In this document: in pieces, positions 8,351-17,245 of the stretch
Position numbering within the stretch: position 1 is the stretch's first letter
Layout of the letters: each line of letters begins with the position of its first letter
Origin: Deltaproteobacteria bacterium
Lineage (GTDB): Bacteria; Desulfobacterota; GWC2-55-46
Assembly (NCBI GenBank): GCA_019912665.1
Contig: JAIOIE010000022.1
Coordinates: 62,001 to 126,000 of the forward strand
DNA length: 64,000 nt
Direction of reading: 5' to 3'
The notes under the pieces: model-generated
What the model saw: only the letters and a program-made list of their open reading frames with translations
Told to the model about the DNA's origin: nothing
The model's database searches: none
Program-made: the position numbers and the translations under genes

Positions 8351-9695
8351 TGCCGCCGTTCCGGTGGCTTTTTTTAAGGACCTGCCGGATGACTCCTATT
8401 ACGCTTCTGTCCCTGTACTCGACATCCGGTTTCGTTCCGGCGACCTCGGCCCCGACCTCTATTGCGATCGAGCCGGATTTCTTTACCGCCAGCACCTGTG
8501 ACGGGTAGGCTGACCTGTGCCCGGTGATGATATAGCTTATGACGCATGCGACGGCCGCGTATGGCGCGACCTCGGCCCCGAAGAGCTCGACCGCCATTAT
8601 GCTTGCCGCTATGGGCGTATTAGCCGCCCCGGCAAGGAGCGCCACGAACCCTATGGCCGAGAGCATGGCCGGGTCCATGTCGAGGAGCCTAGAGAAGGCG
8701 GATCCGGCTGTCGCGCCTACGAAGAATATGGGCGTGCCTATGCCGCCGCTACCGCCGAAGCTCAAGGTCACGGATGTGAAGAACGACTTCATGATGAAGG
8801 CGTACCACGGGACCTCCCCGCCCTCGAGGGCCGACTGTATCACGTCAAGGCCCAGGCCCAAGTACTTGCCCGAGAAGATGAAGCTCAGGACCACGAGGAC
8901 GCTCCCCGCAAGGAGCGCCTTGTACTCTTCCCTGAGCCTCATGGCGTTCGAGGCCTTCTTCCCGAGCCGTAGCGTCTCGACGAGCAGGAAGGAGCAGAGC
9001 CCGAAGAGAGCCCCTGCGATGATGACCTTTATGAAAAAGGCCTCGCTGAAGACAGGTATGAAAGTTATTGGGTTATAAAAGTAGGTGAGGCCCATCCACG
9101 AGGAGACCTGGTAGCTTATTATCCCTGCGACGAATGAAGGCAGCAGCACCTCGTAGCGGATGCTGCCCACAAAAAGCACCTCCATGCCGAATATAGCGCC
9201 GGCAAGCGGAGTGCCGAAGACGGAGGAGAAGCCGCCGCTTATGCCGCAGATGACGAGCTTTCTCCTGTCCGGACCGTCGAACCGGAGGAGGTCGGCTACG
9301 AGCGATGCGAGCCCCGCGCCTATCTGCGCGCTCGGCCCCTCTTTTCCGGCAGAGCCGCCGGTAGATAGCGTTATGAAGGTACGGATGAACTCCACGGGTA
9401 TGACGAGCGGTTTTATCTTGCCGTCGTTCTTGTGGATGCTCGATATGACCATATTCGCGCCGTGCCCGGCAGCCTTGGGGAAGAGGTATTTTATTATGAG
9501 GACGCTCGCGAGGAGGCCCAAAGGCATTATGACGAAAAAGTAATCGTAGCGGGCCACGAGCCCGGCCCCGAAGTTGAGAGACTTGACGAAAAGGGTGGTA
9601 GAGAGGCCCACAAGCGCCCCCACGACCGTGGCGAGCAATATCCACTTGAGGACGCTTATGAATATTACGGTCTCTTCCTTAAGCTTTCTCTGCAT
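8340..9695 (-). CDS. ClC-family chloride channel or H+/Cl- antiporter
   Basis: A 451-residue membrane protein with the ClC fold. It shows the second selectivity motif GKEGP inside GGSAGKEGPSAQIGAG (about 115-130), which supplies the gating glutamate, and GIGTPIFFVGATAG, corresponding to the GxFxP motif (about 325-338). The first motif, normally GSGIP, reads GHGAN here, so anion preference may be unusual. No C-terminal CBS pair is present. It lies between the GT39-like gene and nfi in one leftward unit. Whether it is a channel or an exchanger cannot be decided from sequence. Confidence 0.9.
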   Translation of the reverse strand: MQRKLKEETVIFISVLKWILLATVVGALVGLSTTLFVKSLNFGAGLVARYDYFFVIMPLGLLASVLIIKYLFPKAAGHGANMVISSIHKNDGKIKPLVIPVEFIRTFITLSTGGSAGKEGPSAQIGAGLASLVADLLRFDGPDRRKLVICGISGGFSSVFGTPLAGAIFGMEVLFVGSIRYEVLLPSFVAGIISYQVSSWMGLTYFYNPITFIPVFSEAFFIKVIIAGALFGLCSFLLVETLRLGKKASNAMRLREEYKALLAGSVLVVLSFIFSGKYLGLGLDVIQSALEGGEVPWYAFIMKSFFTSVTLSFGGSGGIGTPIFFVGATAGSAFSRLLDMDPAMLSAIGFVALLAGAANTPIAASIMAVELFGAEVAPYAAVACVISYIITGHRSAYPSQVLAVKKSGSIAIEVGAEVAGTKPDVEYRDRSVIGVIRQVLKKSHRNGGNGP

Positions 9696-9701
9696 CGCAC
9701 C

Positions 9702-11135
9702 CTATTCAGGCCTGATATAGATTTCAACCGTCTTTCCGTTCCTGGCAAAGGCCCCGGCGGACACCAGCCCTTCGCGCTCTGCAATCTCCTTGAGTCCGGT
9801 CCTCGAATCGATGCTCTGGGGAGTATAGGCGATTACGTCATAATCATCCGGGCCAGTTCTGTCAACCGACTCGAATAGGACGACCTGAAGGGGATTACCG
9901 ACATACCCCAGGTACGGCCTCGTCAGCGCGTGATAGAGGGGCCAGTTCGTAAGGACCCTCTTTCCGGGGTAGTTCTCTTCAAGAAAAGTGCTCGCCTCCT
10001 TGTGGACCCTGACTATATCAGTGTATTGCAGGTCTACCTCGCAGCTAAGGCACCCTTCATCGCGCCCGTGTATCCTCGTTATGAAGAGCACGATTATAAG
10101 CGCCGTCGCTAAAGCTGCCACGGCCCTTGTCCTTGCGAGCATCACGATTGAGGCTGCCGCCATTATCGCGAAATATGGGAGGACCGGCAATATGTACCTG
10201 CCTATATAATATACGAAAGTATACGCGCCGATAAAGGACGCAAAAAGAAACGCGAACAGGAGATGCTCCCTTCGGAACGCGCGAGACCTGTTCACCGCGA
10301 AATTAAGGAGTATGATGGCGAAGAGGACTACCCTGTATTGCATGTAAAATGCGAAGTAGACGACGTTCTTGAAATTCCTCACCGCCTCGTTGATGCCGAA
10401 CTCGGCGAAGCTGTTGTGGGTGAAATACGGGTTCGGGAGGAAGTACCCTGTTGCGGCCTTCTGTGCCGCAAAGAATATGGCAAATGGGACGACAGGTGCA
10501 CAGTATCTTACCATCGCCTTGATATTCCTGGTGGACGAATCGGATATAAGGAGGTACGCGATTATGCTCGCGACTATCGCCATCGCGCTCTCTTTGGTAA
10601 GGAGGAGGATGGTCGCGAAGACTATATAGGGAAGATAGTTCTTCCGGAGAGCGTAATAGACCGTGGCAACACCCAGTGAAGTGACGACGATGTCTCCGGT
10701 CACTATCCCGGCTTGGGCAAAATACATCGGAAAAAGAAAAAGGAAGATGGCCGCGATTGCCCCGACAGCCCGGCCGTGAAGGAGCTTCCCAAGTAGAAAA
10801 GTATACCAGAGCCCGAGGGCGGCTATCGCCAGGATGAAAACATGCGCAGTTATCTGATATGCTCCGAAGGTCTTGAAAAGTGCGGCGAGAGAGAGATAGA
10901 GCGCGAAAGGGTGGCCGAAGAAGGTCTCCGGGGGGTGTAAGCCCGGAAGGGCGCGAATGAGACCAGCCTGAGAGAGCCAGTGGGCAGGAGAGATATAGGC
11001 CCCGAGCTCGTCCCAGTGGAACGGGAGGTCGATGGTGTTGAATTTCGCGGCAAAAACGATGGCCGCGATAGCAAGCAGGGCCCACAAGTCCTTTTTATCG
11101 ATAGCGCCGGACCCTGCCTGGCATTCAGTTTTCAT
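9702..11135 (-). CDS. ArnT/PMT-like membrane glycosyltransferase (GT39/GT83 type)
   Basis: A 477-residue protein with about 11 predicted membrane segments and an acidic first periplasmic loop, LPFHWDELGAYISPAHWL (about 33-50). The paired D-E is the catalytic signature of GT-C enzymes that use polyprenyl-phosphate sugars. GHPFALYLSLAALF follows in the next helix. A soluble C-terminal domain (about 370-477) is periplasmic by analogy. It probably transfers a sugar from a lipid carrier to a lipid or protein; the acceptor is unknown. It starts 9 bases after the bactofilin stop and belongs to the same leftward operon. Confidence 0.8.
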   Translation of the reverse strand: MKTECQAGSGAIDKKDLWALLAIAAIVFAAKFNTIDLPFHWDELGAYISPAHWLSQAGLIRALPGLHPPETFFGHPFALYLSLAALFKTFGAYQITAHVFILAIAALGLWYTFLLGKLLHGRAVGAIAAIFLFLFPMYFAQAGIVTGDIVVTSLGVATVYYALRKNYLPYIVFATILLLTKESAMAIVASIIAYLLISDSSTRNIKAMVRYCAPVVPFAIFFAAQKAATGYFLPNPYFTHNSFAEFGINEAVRNFKNVVYFAFYMQYRVVLFAIILLNFAVNRSRAFRREHLLFAFLFASFIGAYTFVYYIGRYILPVLPYFAIMAAASIVMLARTRAVAALATALIIVLFITRIHGRDEGCLSCEVDLQYTDIVRVHKEASTFLEENYPGKRVLTNWPLYHALTRPYLGYVGNPLQVVLFESVDRTGPDDYDVIAYTPQSIDSRTGLKEIAEREGLVSAGAFARNGKTVEIYIRPE

Positions 11136-11144
11136 CAGAACTCC

Positions 11145-11603
11145 TTACGAGGACGGCCCGGCCCAGCCTCCTACTATGGTCGCCTCCTGAGGTACCTCGC
11201 CGTACTCGACCGTCTCCCGCGCAGTGCCGTCTTTTTTTAACATGGTGCAGGTGCCGTCAAAGACAACGCCTTCCTCTATGATGAGGGTCGGGGTCTTTAT
11301 CTCTCCGGTCATATTGCCCGGGGACTTGAGCTCCACCCTCTGGGCCGCCTCTATTCTGCCCTTGACCGTCCCGGAGATGACTGCGGTGCCGACCCTTATA
11401 TCCCCTTCGATATGGGCGCCCTCTCCCACCACGAGCGCGCCCGAGGGGGCCGAGATATCGCCCTTGAAGCTCCCGTCGACCCTCATCGTCTCCTCAAAGG
11501 AGAGCCTCCCTTCCATGGCAACGCCTTTGCCGATGAAGCCGGTGATATCGCCCGCGACAGCGGTCTTATTCTTCTCGTTCCTGTCCTTTTCCTTTCGGAA
11601 CAT
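11145..11603 (-). CDS. Bactofilin
   Basis: A 152-residue bactofilin. The core (about 18-120) is a right-handed beta-helix of short repeats, visible as alternating hydrophobic strands and turns such as AVAGDITGFIGKG, VDGSFKGDISAPSG, VGTAVISGTVKGRI and TPTLIIEEGVVFDG. Short unstructured termini flank it, as is usual. Bactofilins form polar or membrane-bound polymers that position cell-wall enzymes and, in Myxococcus, organise the ParABS machinery. Its place directly after parB suggests a role in anchoring the segregating origin. Confidence 0.92.
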   Translation of the reverse strand: MFRKEKDRNEKNKTAVAGDITGFIGKGVAMEGRLSFEETMRVDGSFKGDISAPSGALVVGEGAHIEGDIRVGTAVISGTVKGRIEAAQRVELKSPGNMTGEIKTPTLIIEEGVVFDGTCTMLKKDGTARETVEYGEVPQEATIVGGWAGPSS

Positions 11604-11714
11604 GAGGGACCTCCTTATTACATGCTGGGCCGGTTTGCCGCAGTCCTGGCAAACGGGCTCTTTCGGGGTTTGTTATAAGGGGTGCCGGAAAGGAAGGCAA
11701 GGACCCGAGTCACA

Positions 11715-12587
11715 TCAGCCGCCGACCGAGCGGAGAAGGTCAAGTATTCTCTCCCTTTCGTCGGCGGAGAAATAGCTTATCTCTATCTTCCCCTTACCCT
11801 TCGTGTCCTTGAGCGCCACCCTGGTGCCGAATATCCCCCGGAGCTCGTCTTCGAGCTCCGTATTCCCGCTCCCGCCGTTCTTTACGGGCCTTCCGGCCCT
11901 CTCCTTTTTCGGTGCTGATGAAAGCGCCTCAGCCTCGCGGACGGAAAGCCCCTTCGTGATTATCTGTCTGCAGAGCTCGGCCTGCGCCGCGTGGCTTTCA
12001 AGCGAAAGGAGCGCCCTCGCGTGCCCCATGGTGATATTGCCCTTTACTATCTCTTCCCTCACCTCGTGCGGTAGCTTAAGTAGCCGGAGGTAGTTTGCGA
12101 CTGTCGCCCTGTCCTTGCCGACTTTCTTTGCGACCTCCTCCTGCGAAAGGCCGAAGCCCATGAGGCTCCTGTACGACTCGGCCTCCTCTACGGGGTTAAG
12201 CCCCTCCCTCTGTATGTTCTCTATTATCGCGAGCTCAAGGCTCTCCTCGTCCCCGGCCTCGACAATGACCACCGGCAGCTCGTTAAGGCCCGCGATCCGC
12301 GCGGCCCGCCACCTCCTCTCACCGGCTATGAGCTCGTAGCCCTCAAGGGCCCTCCTTACTACAAGGGGCTCTATTATCCCCTTCTCCCTTATGGAGTCGG
12401 CCAGCTCATTGAGCGCCGCCTCATCAAAGTGCTTTCTCGGCTGGGATTTGTTCGGGCTTATGTCAGTTGAGAGACATATCCGGAACCTCTCGTTACCGGT
12501 TATGGCGGGCGCGGGCCTCTCCGATGAGGAAGCCTCGCCTATGAGGGCGCCAAGCCCTCTTCCAAGGACCTTTTTCTTATTCAGCAT
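11715..12587 (-). CDS. parB: Chromosome partitioning protein ParB
   Basis: A 290-residue CTP-dependent parS-binding clamp protein. The N-terminal part has the ParB/Srx CTPase fold with the box-II signature LIAGERRWRAARIAGL (about 95-110) and ENIQREGLNPVEEAESY. The central helix-turn-helix (about 130-190, LSQEEVAKKVGKDRATVANYLRLLKLP) recognises parS, and the C-terminal 45 residues form the dimer domain. It lies 17 bases downstream of parA in the same operon; three parS sites lie within 1.7 kb upstream. Confidence 0.97.
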   Translation of the reverse strand: MLNKKKVLGRGLGALIGEASSSERPAPAITGNERFRICLSTDISPNKSQPRKHFDEAALNELADSIREKGIIEPLVVRRALEGYELIAGERRWRAARIAGLNELPVVIVEAGDEESLELAIIENIQREGLNPVEEAESYRSLMGFGLSQEEVAKKVGKDRATVANYLRLLKLPHEVREEIVKGNITMGHARALLSLESHAAQAELCRQIITKGLSVREAEALSSAPKKERAGRPVKNGGSGNTELEDELRGIFGTRVALKDTKGKGKIEISYFSADERERILDLLRSVGG

Positions 12588-12604
12588 ACGGGCCTCTTAT
12601 TAAG

Positions 12605-13393
12605 CTAAGTGCTTGATTTTATTGGTGAATCTACGCCAGCGCCAAGGACCAGCTCCTTTACGAGCTCCATATAGCTGACCGCGCCCTTGGACTGGATGTC
12701 ATAGAGTATCACTGGCTTTCCGAAAGAGGGACTCTCAGAGAGCCTCACGTTCCTGGGTATGACGGTCTTGAAGGCCTTGGCTCCGAAGTGGGTCCTTATC
12801 TCCTCCTCCACCTGGTGCGTAAGGTTGTTCCGCGCGTCGAACATGGTAAGGAGTACGCCCTCTATCTGGAGGCCGGGATTGAGCTTGGCCTTTATGAGGT
12901 CTATGGTGCGGGATATATCGCTTATGCCCTCAAGGGCGTAATATTCGCATTGGAGGGGTATGAGGACCGAATCAGCCGCCACGAGCGCGTTGACCGTAAG
13001 AAGGCTCAGGGACGGCGGACAGTCTATTATTATGTAATCGAAGAGGTCTTTTACGGTCTTTATCGTGTCCCTCAGCCTGTACTCGCGAGCCTGGTCGTCT
13101 ATAAGCTCTATCTCTGCGCCGGTAAGGTCTATGGAGGAAGGCACTATCTTGAGATACCTGAGCTCGGTATCCTTGATGAGGGACTTGAGATCCGCCTCAC
13201 CTATCATGGCGTTATAGATGCCCTTGGAGCCCCTTTTGTCGAGCCCCAGGCCGCTCGTCGCGTTCCCCTGCGGGTCGAAATCTATGAGCAGCACCTTTTT
13301 TTCGGCAACGGCAAGGGTCGCGGAAAGATTTACGGAAGTAGTGGTCTTCCCTACCCCTCCCTTCTGGTTCGCTATGGCTATAACTTTTCCCAA
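12605..13393 (-). CDS. parA: Chromosome partitioning ATPase ParA/Soj
   Basis: A 262-residue deviant Walker ATPase that binds DNA non-specifically and moves ParB-parS complexes. MGKVIAIANQKGGVGKTTTS contains the KGGVGKTT motif with the signature lysine, and IIIDCPPSLSLLTVNAL is the Walker B region. The short N-terminus is typical of chromosomal Soj-type ParA. Two parS sites lie 72 to 127 bases upstream of the start. Confidence 0.97.
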   Translation of the reverse strand: MGKVIAIANQKGGVGKTTTSVNLSATLAVAEKKVLLIDFDPQGNATSGLGLDKRGSKGIYNAMIGEADLKSLIKDTELRYLKIVPSSIDLTGAEIELIDDQAREYRLRDTIKTVKDLFDYIIIDCPPSLSLLTVNALVAADSVLIPLQCEYYALEGISDISRTIDLIKAKLNPGLQIEGVLLTMFDARNNLTHQVEEEIRTHFGAKAFKTVIPRNVRLSESPSFGKPVILYDIQSKGAVSYMELVKELVLGAGVDSPIKSST

Positions 13394-13465
13394 ATGGACC
13401 CCTTCGAGATTCAGAGATGAGTTTAAAACATCGGGCCGGGTGATTTCAAGGGAAAAGAGCTCTGA

Positions 13466-13481
13466 TGTTCCACGTGGAACA
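13466..13481. other. parS site 1
   Basis: Perfect 16-bp palindrome TGTTCCACGTGGAACA, the canonical ParB nucleation site. It lies in the parA-rsmG intergenic region. Confidence 0.97.
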
Positions 13482-13504
13482 TCTTTCGCGGCATTAAGGG
13501 CGAT

Positions 13505-13520
13505 TGTTCCACGTGGAACA
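13505..13520. other. parS site 2
   Basis: A second identical TGTTCCACGTGGAACA, 23 bases from site 1 and one base away from the stop codon of rsmG. Confidence 0.97.
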
Positions 13521-13521
13521 T

Positions 13522-14187
13522 TTAAAGCTTTCGTAAAACGACCAGGTTTGTAATTCGATTTGAGAACGGGACTGCCGCCTCAAAGACCTCGGGCCGGGTA
13601 AACCCGCTTATCTTCCAGCTCATCTTAATAATAGCCCCGAGCTCGTCCTGGACAGCAGGCCCCTTCATTGCCAGGAGCATACCGCCGGGCTTTAAATAAG
13701 GGAAGGCCAGGGCTGAAAAGGCCGCCAGCTCCGCGAACGCACGCGATATGACGCAGTCGAATGAGCCCGCGAACCTTGTTTTCAGCTCATTTGCTTCAGC
13801 CCTGCCATGGATGGCTTCTATGCCCTTTAGCCCCAAAGTCCTTATCATGTGGCGCATGAAGCTCACTTTTTTAAGGACTGAATCGAGGAGGGTCACCTGA
13901 AGGTCCGGTTTGGCTATTTTAAGTGGGATACCGGGAAAGCCCGCACCTGCGCCCATATCGAGCACAGAATTCACTCCCGCGAGAAAGCGCGCGGGCGTGA
14001 GGGAATCGAGGAAGTGTTTTACAAGTATATCCCTATCCTCTTCTATGGAGGTGAGGTTTATTCTCCGGTTCCAGGACTTGAGCTCACGGAGATAGGCAAG
14101 GAATGCCCCTCCTTGCGCCTCGCTAAGGTCAATACCCAGCTCTAGCGCCCCCTTTTTAATGAATTCGAGCTTTTCCCTGTCGTCCAT
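13522..14187 (-). CDS. rsmG: 16S rRNA (guanine527-N7)-methyltransferase RsmG
   Basis: A 221-residue class I SAM methyltransferase. NLTSIEEDRDILVKHFLDSL (about 43-62) and the SAM-binding loop VLDMGAGAGFPGIPLKIAKP (about 75-94) are diagnostic, followed by CVISRAFAEL. Start ATG at 14187 gives the family's usual N-terminus MDDREKLEF; an in-frame ATG at 14235 would translate through a parS site and is unlikely. It modifies G527 in the decoding region, and its loss gives low-level streptomycin resistance in several bacteria. It is co-directional with mnmG and parAB. Confidence 0.95.
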   Translation of the reverse strand: MDDREKLEFIKKGALELGIDLSEAQGGAFLAYLRELKSWNRRINLTSIEEDRDILVKHFLDSLTPARFLAGVNSVLDMGAGAGFPGIPLKIAKPDLQVTLLDSVLKKVSFMRHMIRTLGLKGIEAIHGRAEANELKTRFAGSFDCVISRAFAELAAFSALAFPYLKPGGMLLAMKGPAVQDELGAIIKMSWKISGFTRPEVFEAAVPFSNRITNLVVLRKL

Positions 14188-14205
14188 GGTTAAAGGTCCC
14201 GAAGA

Positions 14206-14221
14206 TGTTCCACGTGGAACA
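14206..14221. other. parS site 3
   Basis: A third identical TGTTCCACGTGGAACA. It fills the gap between the mnmG stop (14222) and the rsmG start (14187). Confidence 0.97.
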
Positions 14222-16102
14222 TCATTTGTATGCACCTATTTTTTTTAGATGCACCATCAGCATGGATATGGCGGCCGGGGTCACGCCTGATATCCTGCTC
14301 GCCTGCCCTATTGAAGAGGGCCTGGTCTTCTCGAGCTTCTCCCGTATCTCGGCAGAGAGGCCGGGGACGCCCTCATATGAAAGCTCCGGTATCCTTATCC
14401 CCTCCATCTTCCTGAACCTCCCTGCCTCCTCTACCTGCCTTTTTATATAGCCCTCGTACTTGGTCTCGATCTCCACGGCTTCGGCAACCTCATCAGATAC
14501 CGGGAATTCGCTCCCGAAAAGCTTGAGGACATGCCTTAGGCTCATGCCGGGTCTCCGAAGGAGTTCTCTAAGGGTAACGGATTTCTGGAGCTCGCCGCCT
14601 CCGAGTGCCTTAAGCGCCTCCCTGGCCTCTTTGGTCGGATTAAACCGGGATGAGTCCAAAAATGCGCTTAACTCCTTGATTTTCCTCTTCTTTTCGAGAA
14701 GGCCACCATATGCCTCAGTAGTAACGAGCCCGGCTTGAAACCCCTTTTCCCGAAGGCGGAGGTCAGCGTTATCCTCACGGAGAAGGAGGCGGTATTCTGC
14801 CCTGGAGGTGAACATCCGGTAAGGTTCTTTCGTGCCTCTTGTAACGAGGTCGTCTAACATGACCCCTATGTAAGCATCTGCCCTGTCGAGTATGAGCGCG
14901 GGCTTGCCCCTAAGCTTCAGCGAGGCGTTTATCCCGGCCATAAGCCCCTGCGCTGCCGCCTCCTCATAACCCGAGGTCCCGTTTATCTGGCCGGCAAAAA
15001 AGAGCCCCTCTATCGACTTCGCCTCAAGCGATAGCTTAAGCTGGGTCGGCTCAACGTAGTCGTACTCTATCGCGTAGCCGGGCCTCAGTATCTCGGCCTT
15101 TTCAAGGCCGGGAATGGTCTTGAGAAAGGCTTTCTGTGCGTCTATCGGAAGGGACGTGGACAGGCCATTCGGGTAGACCTCAACGGTATCATACCCCTCT
15201 GGCTCAAGGAAGACCTGATGCCTTATCCGTTCAGGGAACTTTACTACCTTGTCCTCTATCGATGGGCAATATCTTGGGCCTACGCCCTCAATAACCCCAC
15301 TATATAATGGTGAGCGCCCCAGATTTTCTCTTATTACCCTGTGGGTCTCCTCATTTGTATAGGTTATATGGCATGGGACCTGCCCTCTTGAGAAAAGCGG
15401 CGATGAAAAGGAAAAAGGCTTGAATTCAGCCGGAGCCTGAAGCTCCTGCTGTATGGTTTTTGAATAATCGATGCTCCTCTTATCGAGCCTCGGGCAGGTG
15501 CCGGTCTTCAACCGTCCGAGCCTGAGGCCCAGGGCCGCAAGAGATCCGGAAATGGAGTTGCTGGCCGGGTCGCCTGCCCTGCCGCCGGGAAAACTATTCA
15601 TGCCAATATGTATGAGACCATTAAGGAACGTGCCGGTTGTGACTATGACCGCGCCCGCATTGAGCTCTTCCCCGGTAGAGAGGCGCACTCCTTTGATTGA
15701 AAGCGAGCCGCCAGGGCCGGGTCCGGTGAGAACGGCGTCTGCCACGCCTTCCCTCAGGTGGAGGTTGGGAGTTCCCTCCAGGGCCTTTTTCATCCGCTGC
15801 CGGTAAAGGGCCCTGTCAGCCTGCGCCCTGGTGGCCCGTACGGCCGGCCCCTTGCTGTCGTTAAGGGTCCTCATCTGAATGGCGGTATCGTCGATGGCCC
15901 TGGCCATCTCGCCGCCGAGCGCGTCTATTTCCTTGACCAGGTGCCCTTTGGCAATGCCGCCTATGGCCGGGTTGCAGGACATCTGGCCTATGGTATCCAG
16001 GTTAATCGTAAGGACGAGCGTAGAAAGCCCTGTCCTTGCAGCCGCAAGCGCGGCCTCGCACCCGGCGTGCCCTGCCCCGATTACTATGACATCGAAGACC
16101 AT
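14222..16102 (-). CDS. mnmG: tRNA uridine-34 cmnm5 modification enzyme MnmG (GidA)
   Basis: A 626-residue FAD protein that with MnmE adds carboxymethylaminomethyl groups to U34 of certain tRNAs. It opens with the Rossmann motif [21 protein letters not shown] (about 5-25, GxGxxG); signature stretches [22 protein letters not shown] and [21 protein letters not shown] are present, as is the C-terminal helical domain (YEGYIKRQ). The length is normal. Its partner mnmE lies about 20 kb away near the yidC block. It is the first gene of the leftward mnmG-rsmG-par unit. Confidence 0.97.
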   Translation of the reverse strand: MVFDVIVIGAGHAGCEAALAAARTGLSTLVLTINLDTIGQMSCNPAIGGIAKGHLVKEIDALGGEMARAIDDTAIQMRTLNDSKGPAVRATRAQADRALYRQRMKKALEGTPNLHLREGVADAVLTGPGPGGSLSIKGVRLSTGEELNAGAVIVTTGTFLNGLIHIGMNSFPGGRAGDPASNSISGSLAALGLRLGRLKTGTCPRLDKRSIDYSKTIQQELQAPAEFKPFSFSSPLFSRGQVPCHITYTNEETHRVIRENLGRSPLYSGVIEGVGPRYCPSIEDKVVKFPERIRHQVFLEPEGYDTVEVYPNGLSTSLPIDAQKAFLKTIPGLEKAEILRPGYAIEYDYVEPTQLKLSLEAKSIEGLFFAGQINGTSGYEEAAAQGLMAGINASLKLRGKPALILDRADAYIGVMLDDLVTRGTKEPYRMFTSRAEYRLLLREDNADLRLREKGFQAGLVTTEAYGGLLEKKRKIKELSAFLDSSRFNPTKEAREALKALGGGELQKSVTLRELLRRPGMSLRHVLKLFGSEFPVSDEVAEAVEIETKYEGYIKRQVEEAGRFRKMEGIRIPELSYEGVPGLSAEIREKLEKTRPSSIGQASRISGVTPAAISMLMVHLKKIGAYK

Positions 16103-16505
16103 TTCAGTGATTTGATAACATTCTGGATTTTATCAGGCAACATCAGAAAATAGAGATTTTTCACACTTTCCCGGAAGGCTGGGAATAAAAAGCGGAGCAT
16201 ATATGGATAATATGTGAGCATTTTTATTCCCGTAACTACGCAGAGTCCGGGGAAAAGATCATTTTTTAGAGGTTGCTATCATTCTATATTAGCGATGAAA
16301 TGGGTGTCAATCCCTATTAGCCCAAACGGGCTTTGATGGGGCCCTCGTTTTTGGTATAATTATTTATTCCCCCATAAGCTTCGGCCAGCCTGATTCAGTA
16401 GCCGCGCTAAACGGGGGCTTTTGAGTTTCCACGCGTGATTCAGCTACAATGGAGCGAGCCCAAATTCCATTGACAACATTTTAAAAAACTGTATACTTCC
16501 AACTT
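16103..16505. promoter_or_regulatory. Divergent mnmG/dksA-like intergenic region with dyad and promoters
   Basis: No gene is seen here. It contains a perfect 11-bp dyad GGGAATAAAAA / TTTTTATTCCC (16181-16191 and 16221-16231, 29-base spacer), a small hairpin AGCCC-AAAC-GGGCT (16319-16332), a rightward promoter TTGATG-16-TATAAT (16333-16360) and a second rightward promoter TTGACA-16-TATACT (16470-16497). The latter would start transcripts within a few bases of the ATG at 16506. What the upstream rightward promoter transcribes is unclear. Confidence 0.5.
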
Positions 16506-17108
16506 ATGCCAAAAACAGCCGAAAAAACCAAAAAAGCCGTGAAACCAGTGAAAAAAGGGGCGCCGCTGGCCGGGGCTCCTAAAGCTTCCGGTAAGGCTTC
16601 CTCGAAATCACCAAAGGAAGAGAAACAAATGGCAAAAAGGACCAGCAGCAACACAGCAAAAAAAGAAACTAAGCCGAAGGCAGGCAAGGTGCCGTTCAAG
16701 AAGGAGATATCCCAGAAGCTCCTGGATGCAAAGAATAAAATTCTTCAGGAGGTCTCCCAGAAGGTCAGGAGCGAGAGTAACGTCCTCAAGTATGAGATAG
16801 GGGACATATACGACATAGCCAGCAATGAGCGTGAACGGGAGCTCGCCCTCATGCTCGGCGACCGCGACAGGGAGAAGCTCTCGGAAATTGAGGACGCCCT
16901 TGAGCGCCTCCGCGACAACAGCTACGGAGTCTGCGAGGAGTGCGGCGAGCCTGTGGCCGAGGAGAGGCTCCGTGCCCTTCCTGCAACAAGGGTGTGCGTC
17001 GAGTGCATGTCCAAGATGGAAAAGGAGCAGAAGATTCGGGGGAGGTTCGAGGAGGAGACCGGCCTCGGTATACTCGAAAGGACCGAGACCGAGGAAGAGG
17101 AGTTTTAG
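16506..17108 (+). CDS. DksA/TraR-family zinc-finger protein with Lys/Ala-rich N-terminus
   Basis: A 200-residue DksA-like regulator that would bind the RNA polymerase secondary channel. A basic, low-complexity tail (about 1-65) precedes a coiled coil whose tip carries D-IY-D-I-A (Asp100, Asp103, Ala105), matching the DxxDxA motif needed for DksA activity. A C4 zinc finger follows with Cys143, 146, 164 and 167. Two starts are possible. ATG 16506 lies at the predicted transcription start (leaderless). ATG 16629 (Met42) has an upstream GGAAGAG ribosome binding site and would drop most of the tail. Such long K/A-rich DksA proteins are common in deltaproteobacteria. A terminator follows. Confidence 0.88.
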   Translation: MPKTAEKTKKAVKPVKKGAPLAGAPKASGKASSKSPKEEKQMAKRTSSNTAKKETKPKAGKVPFKKEISQKLLDAKNKILQEVSQKVRSESNVLKYEIGDIYDIASNERERELALMLGDRDREKLSEIEDALERLRDNSYGVCEECGEPVAEERLRALPATRVCVECMSKMEKEQKIRGRFEEETGLGILERTETEEEEF

Positions 17109-17183
17109 TCCTCCTGATCGGGAAAGTACGGCGGGGCTAGATGGCTCGCCCAGCCCGTTCTACCTGCCTCAAGCTGTCACTCT

Positions 17184-17211
17184 AAAGCCGGGCCTTAAGG
17201 CCCGGCTTTTT
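17184..17211 (+). terminator. Intrinsic terminator after the dksA-like gene
   Basis: Stem AAGCCGGGCC / GGCCCGGCTT with loop TTAA, followed by TTTTTA. Confidence 0.9.
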
Positions 17212-17245
17212 ATTTTAAGGATAAGAACCTTGAAGGATTTGGGTT

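Noticed and set aside
10303-11085. A 260-codon minus-strand frame overlapping the membrane glycosyltransferase
   Set aside because: It is on the same strand but another frame; it is rich in Pro, Arg and Ser with no hydrophobic pattern, whereas the overlapping frame has a clean multi-helix profile.
13522-14235. A longer RsmG starting at 14235
   Set aside because: The extra 16 residues would be encoded by the parS palindrome and do not match the family; ATG 14187 fits.
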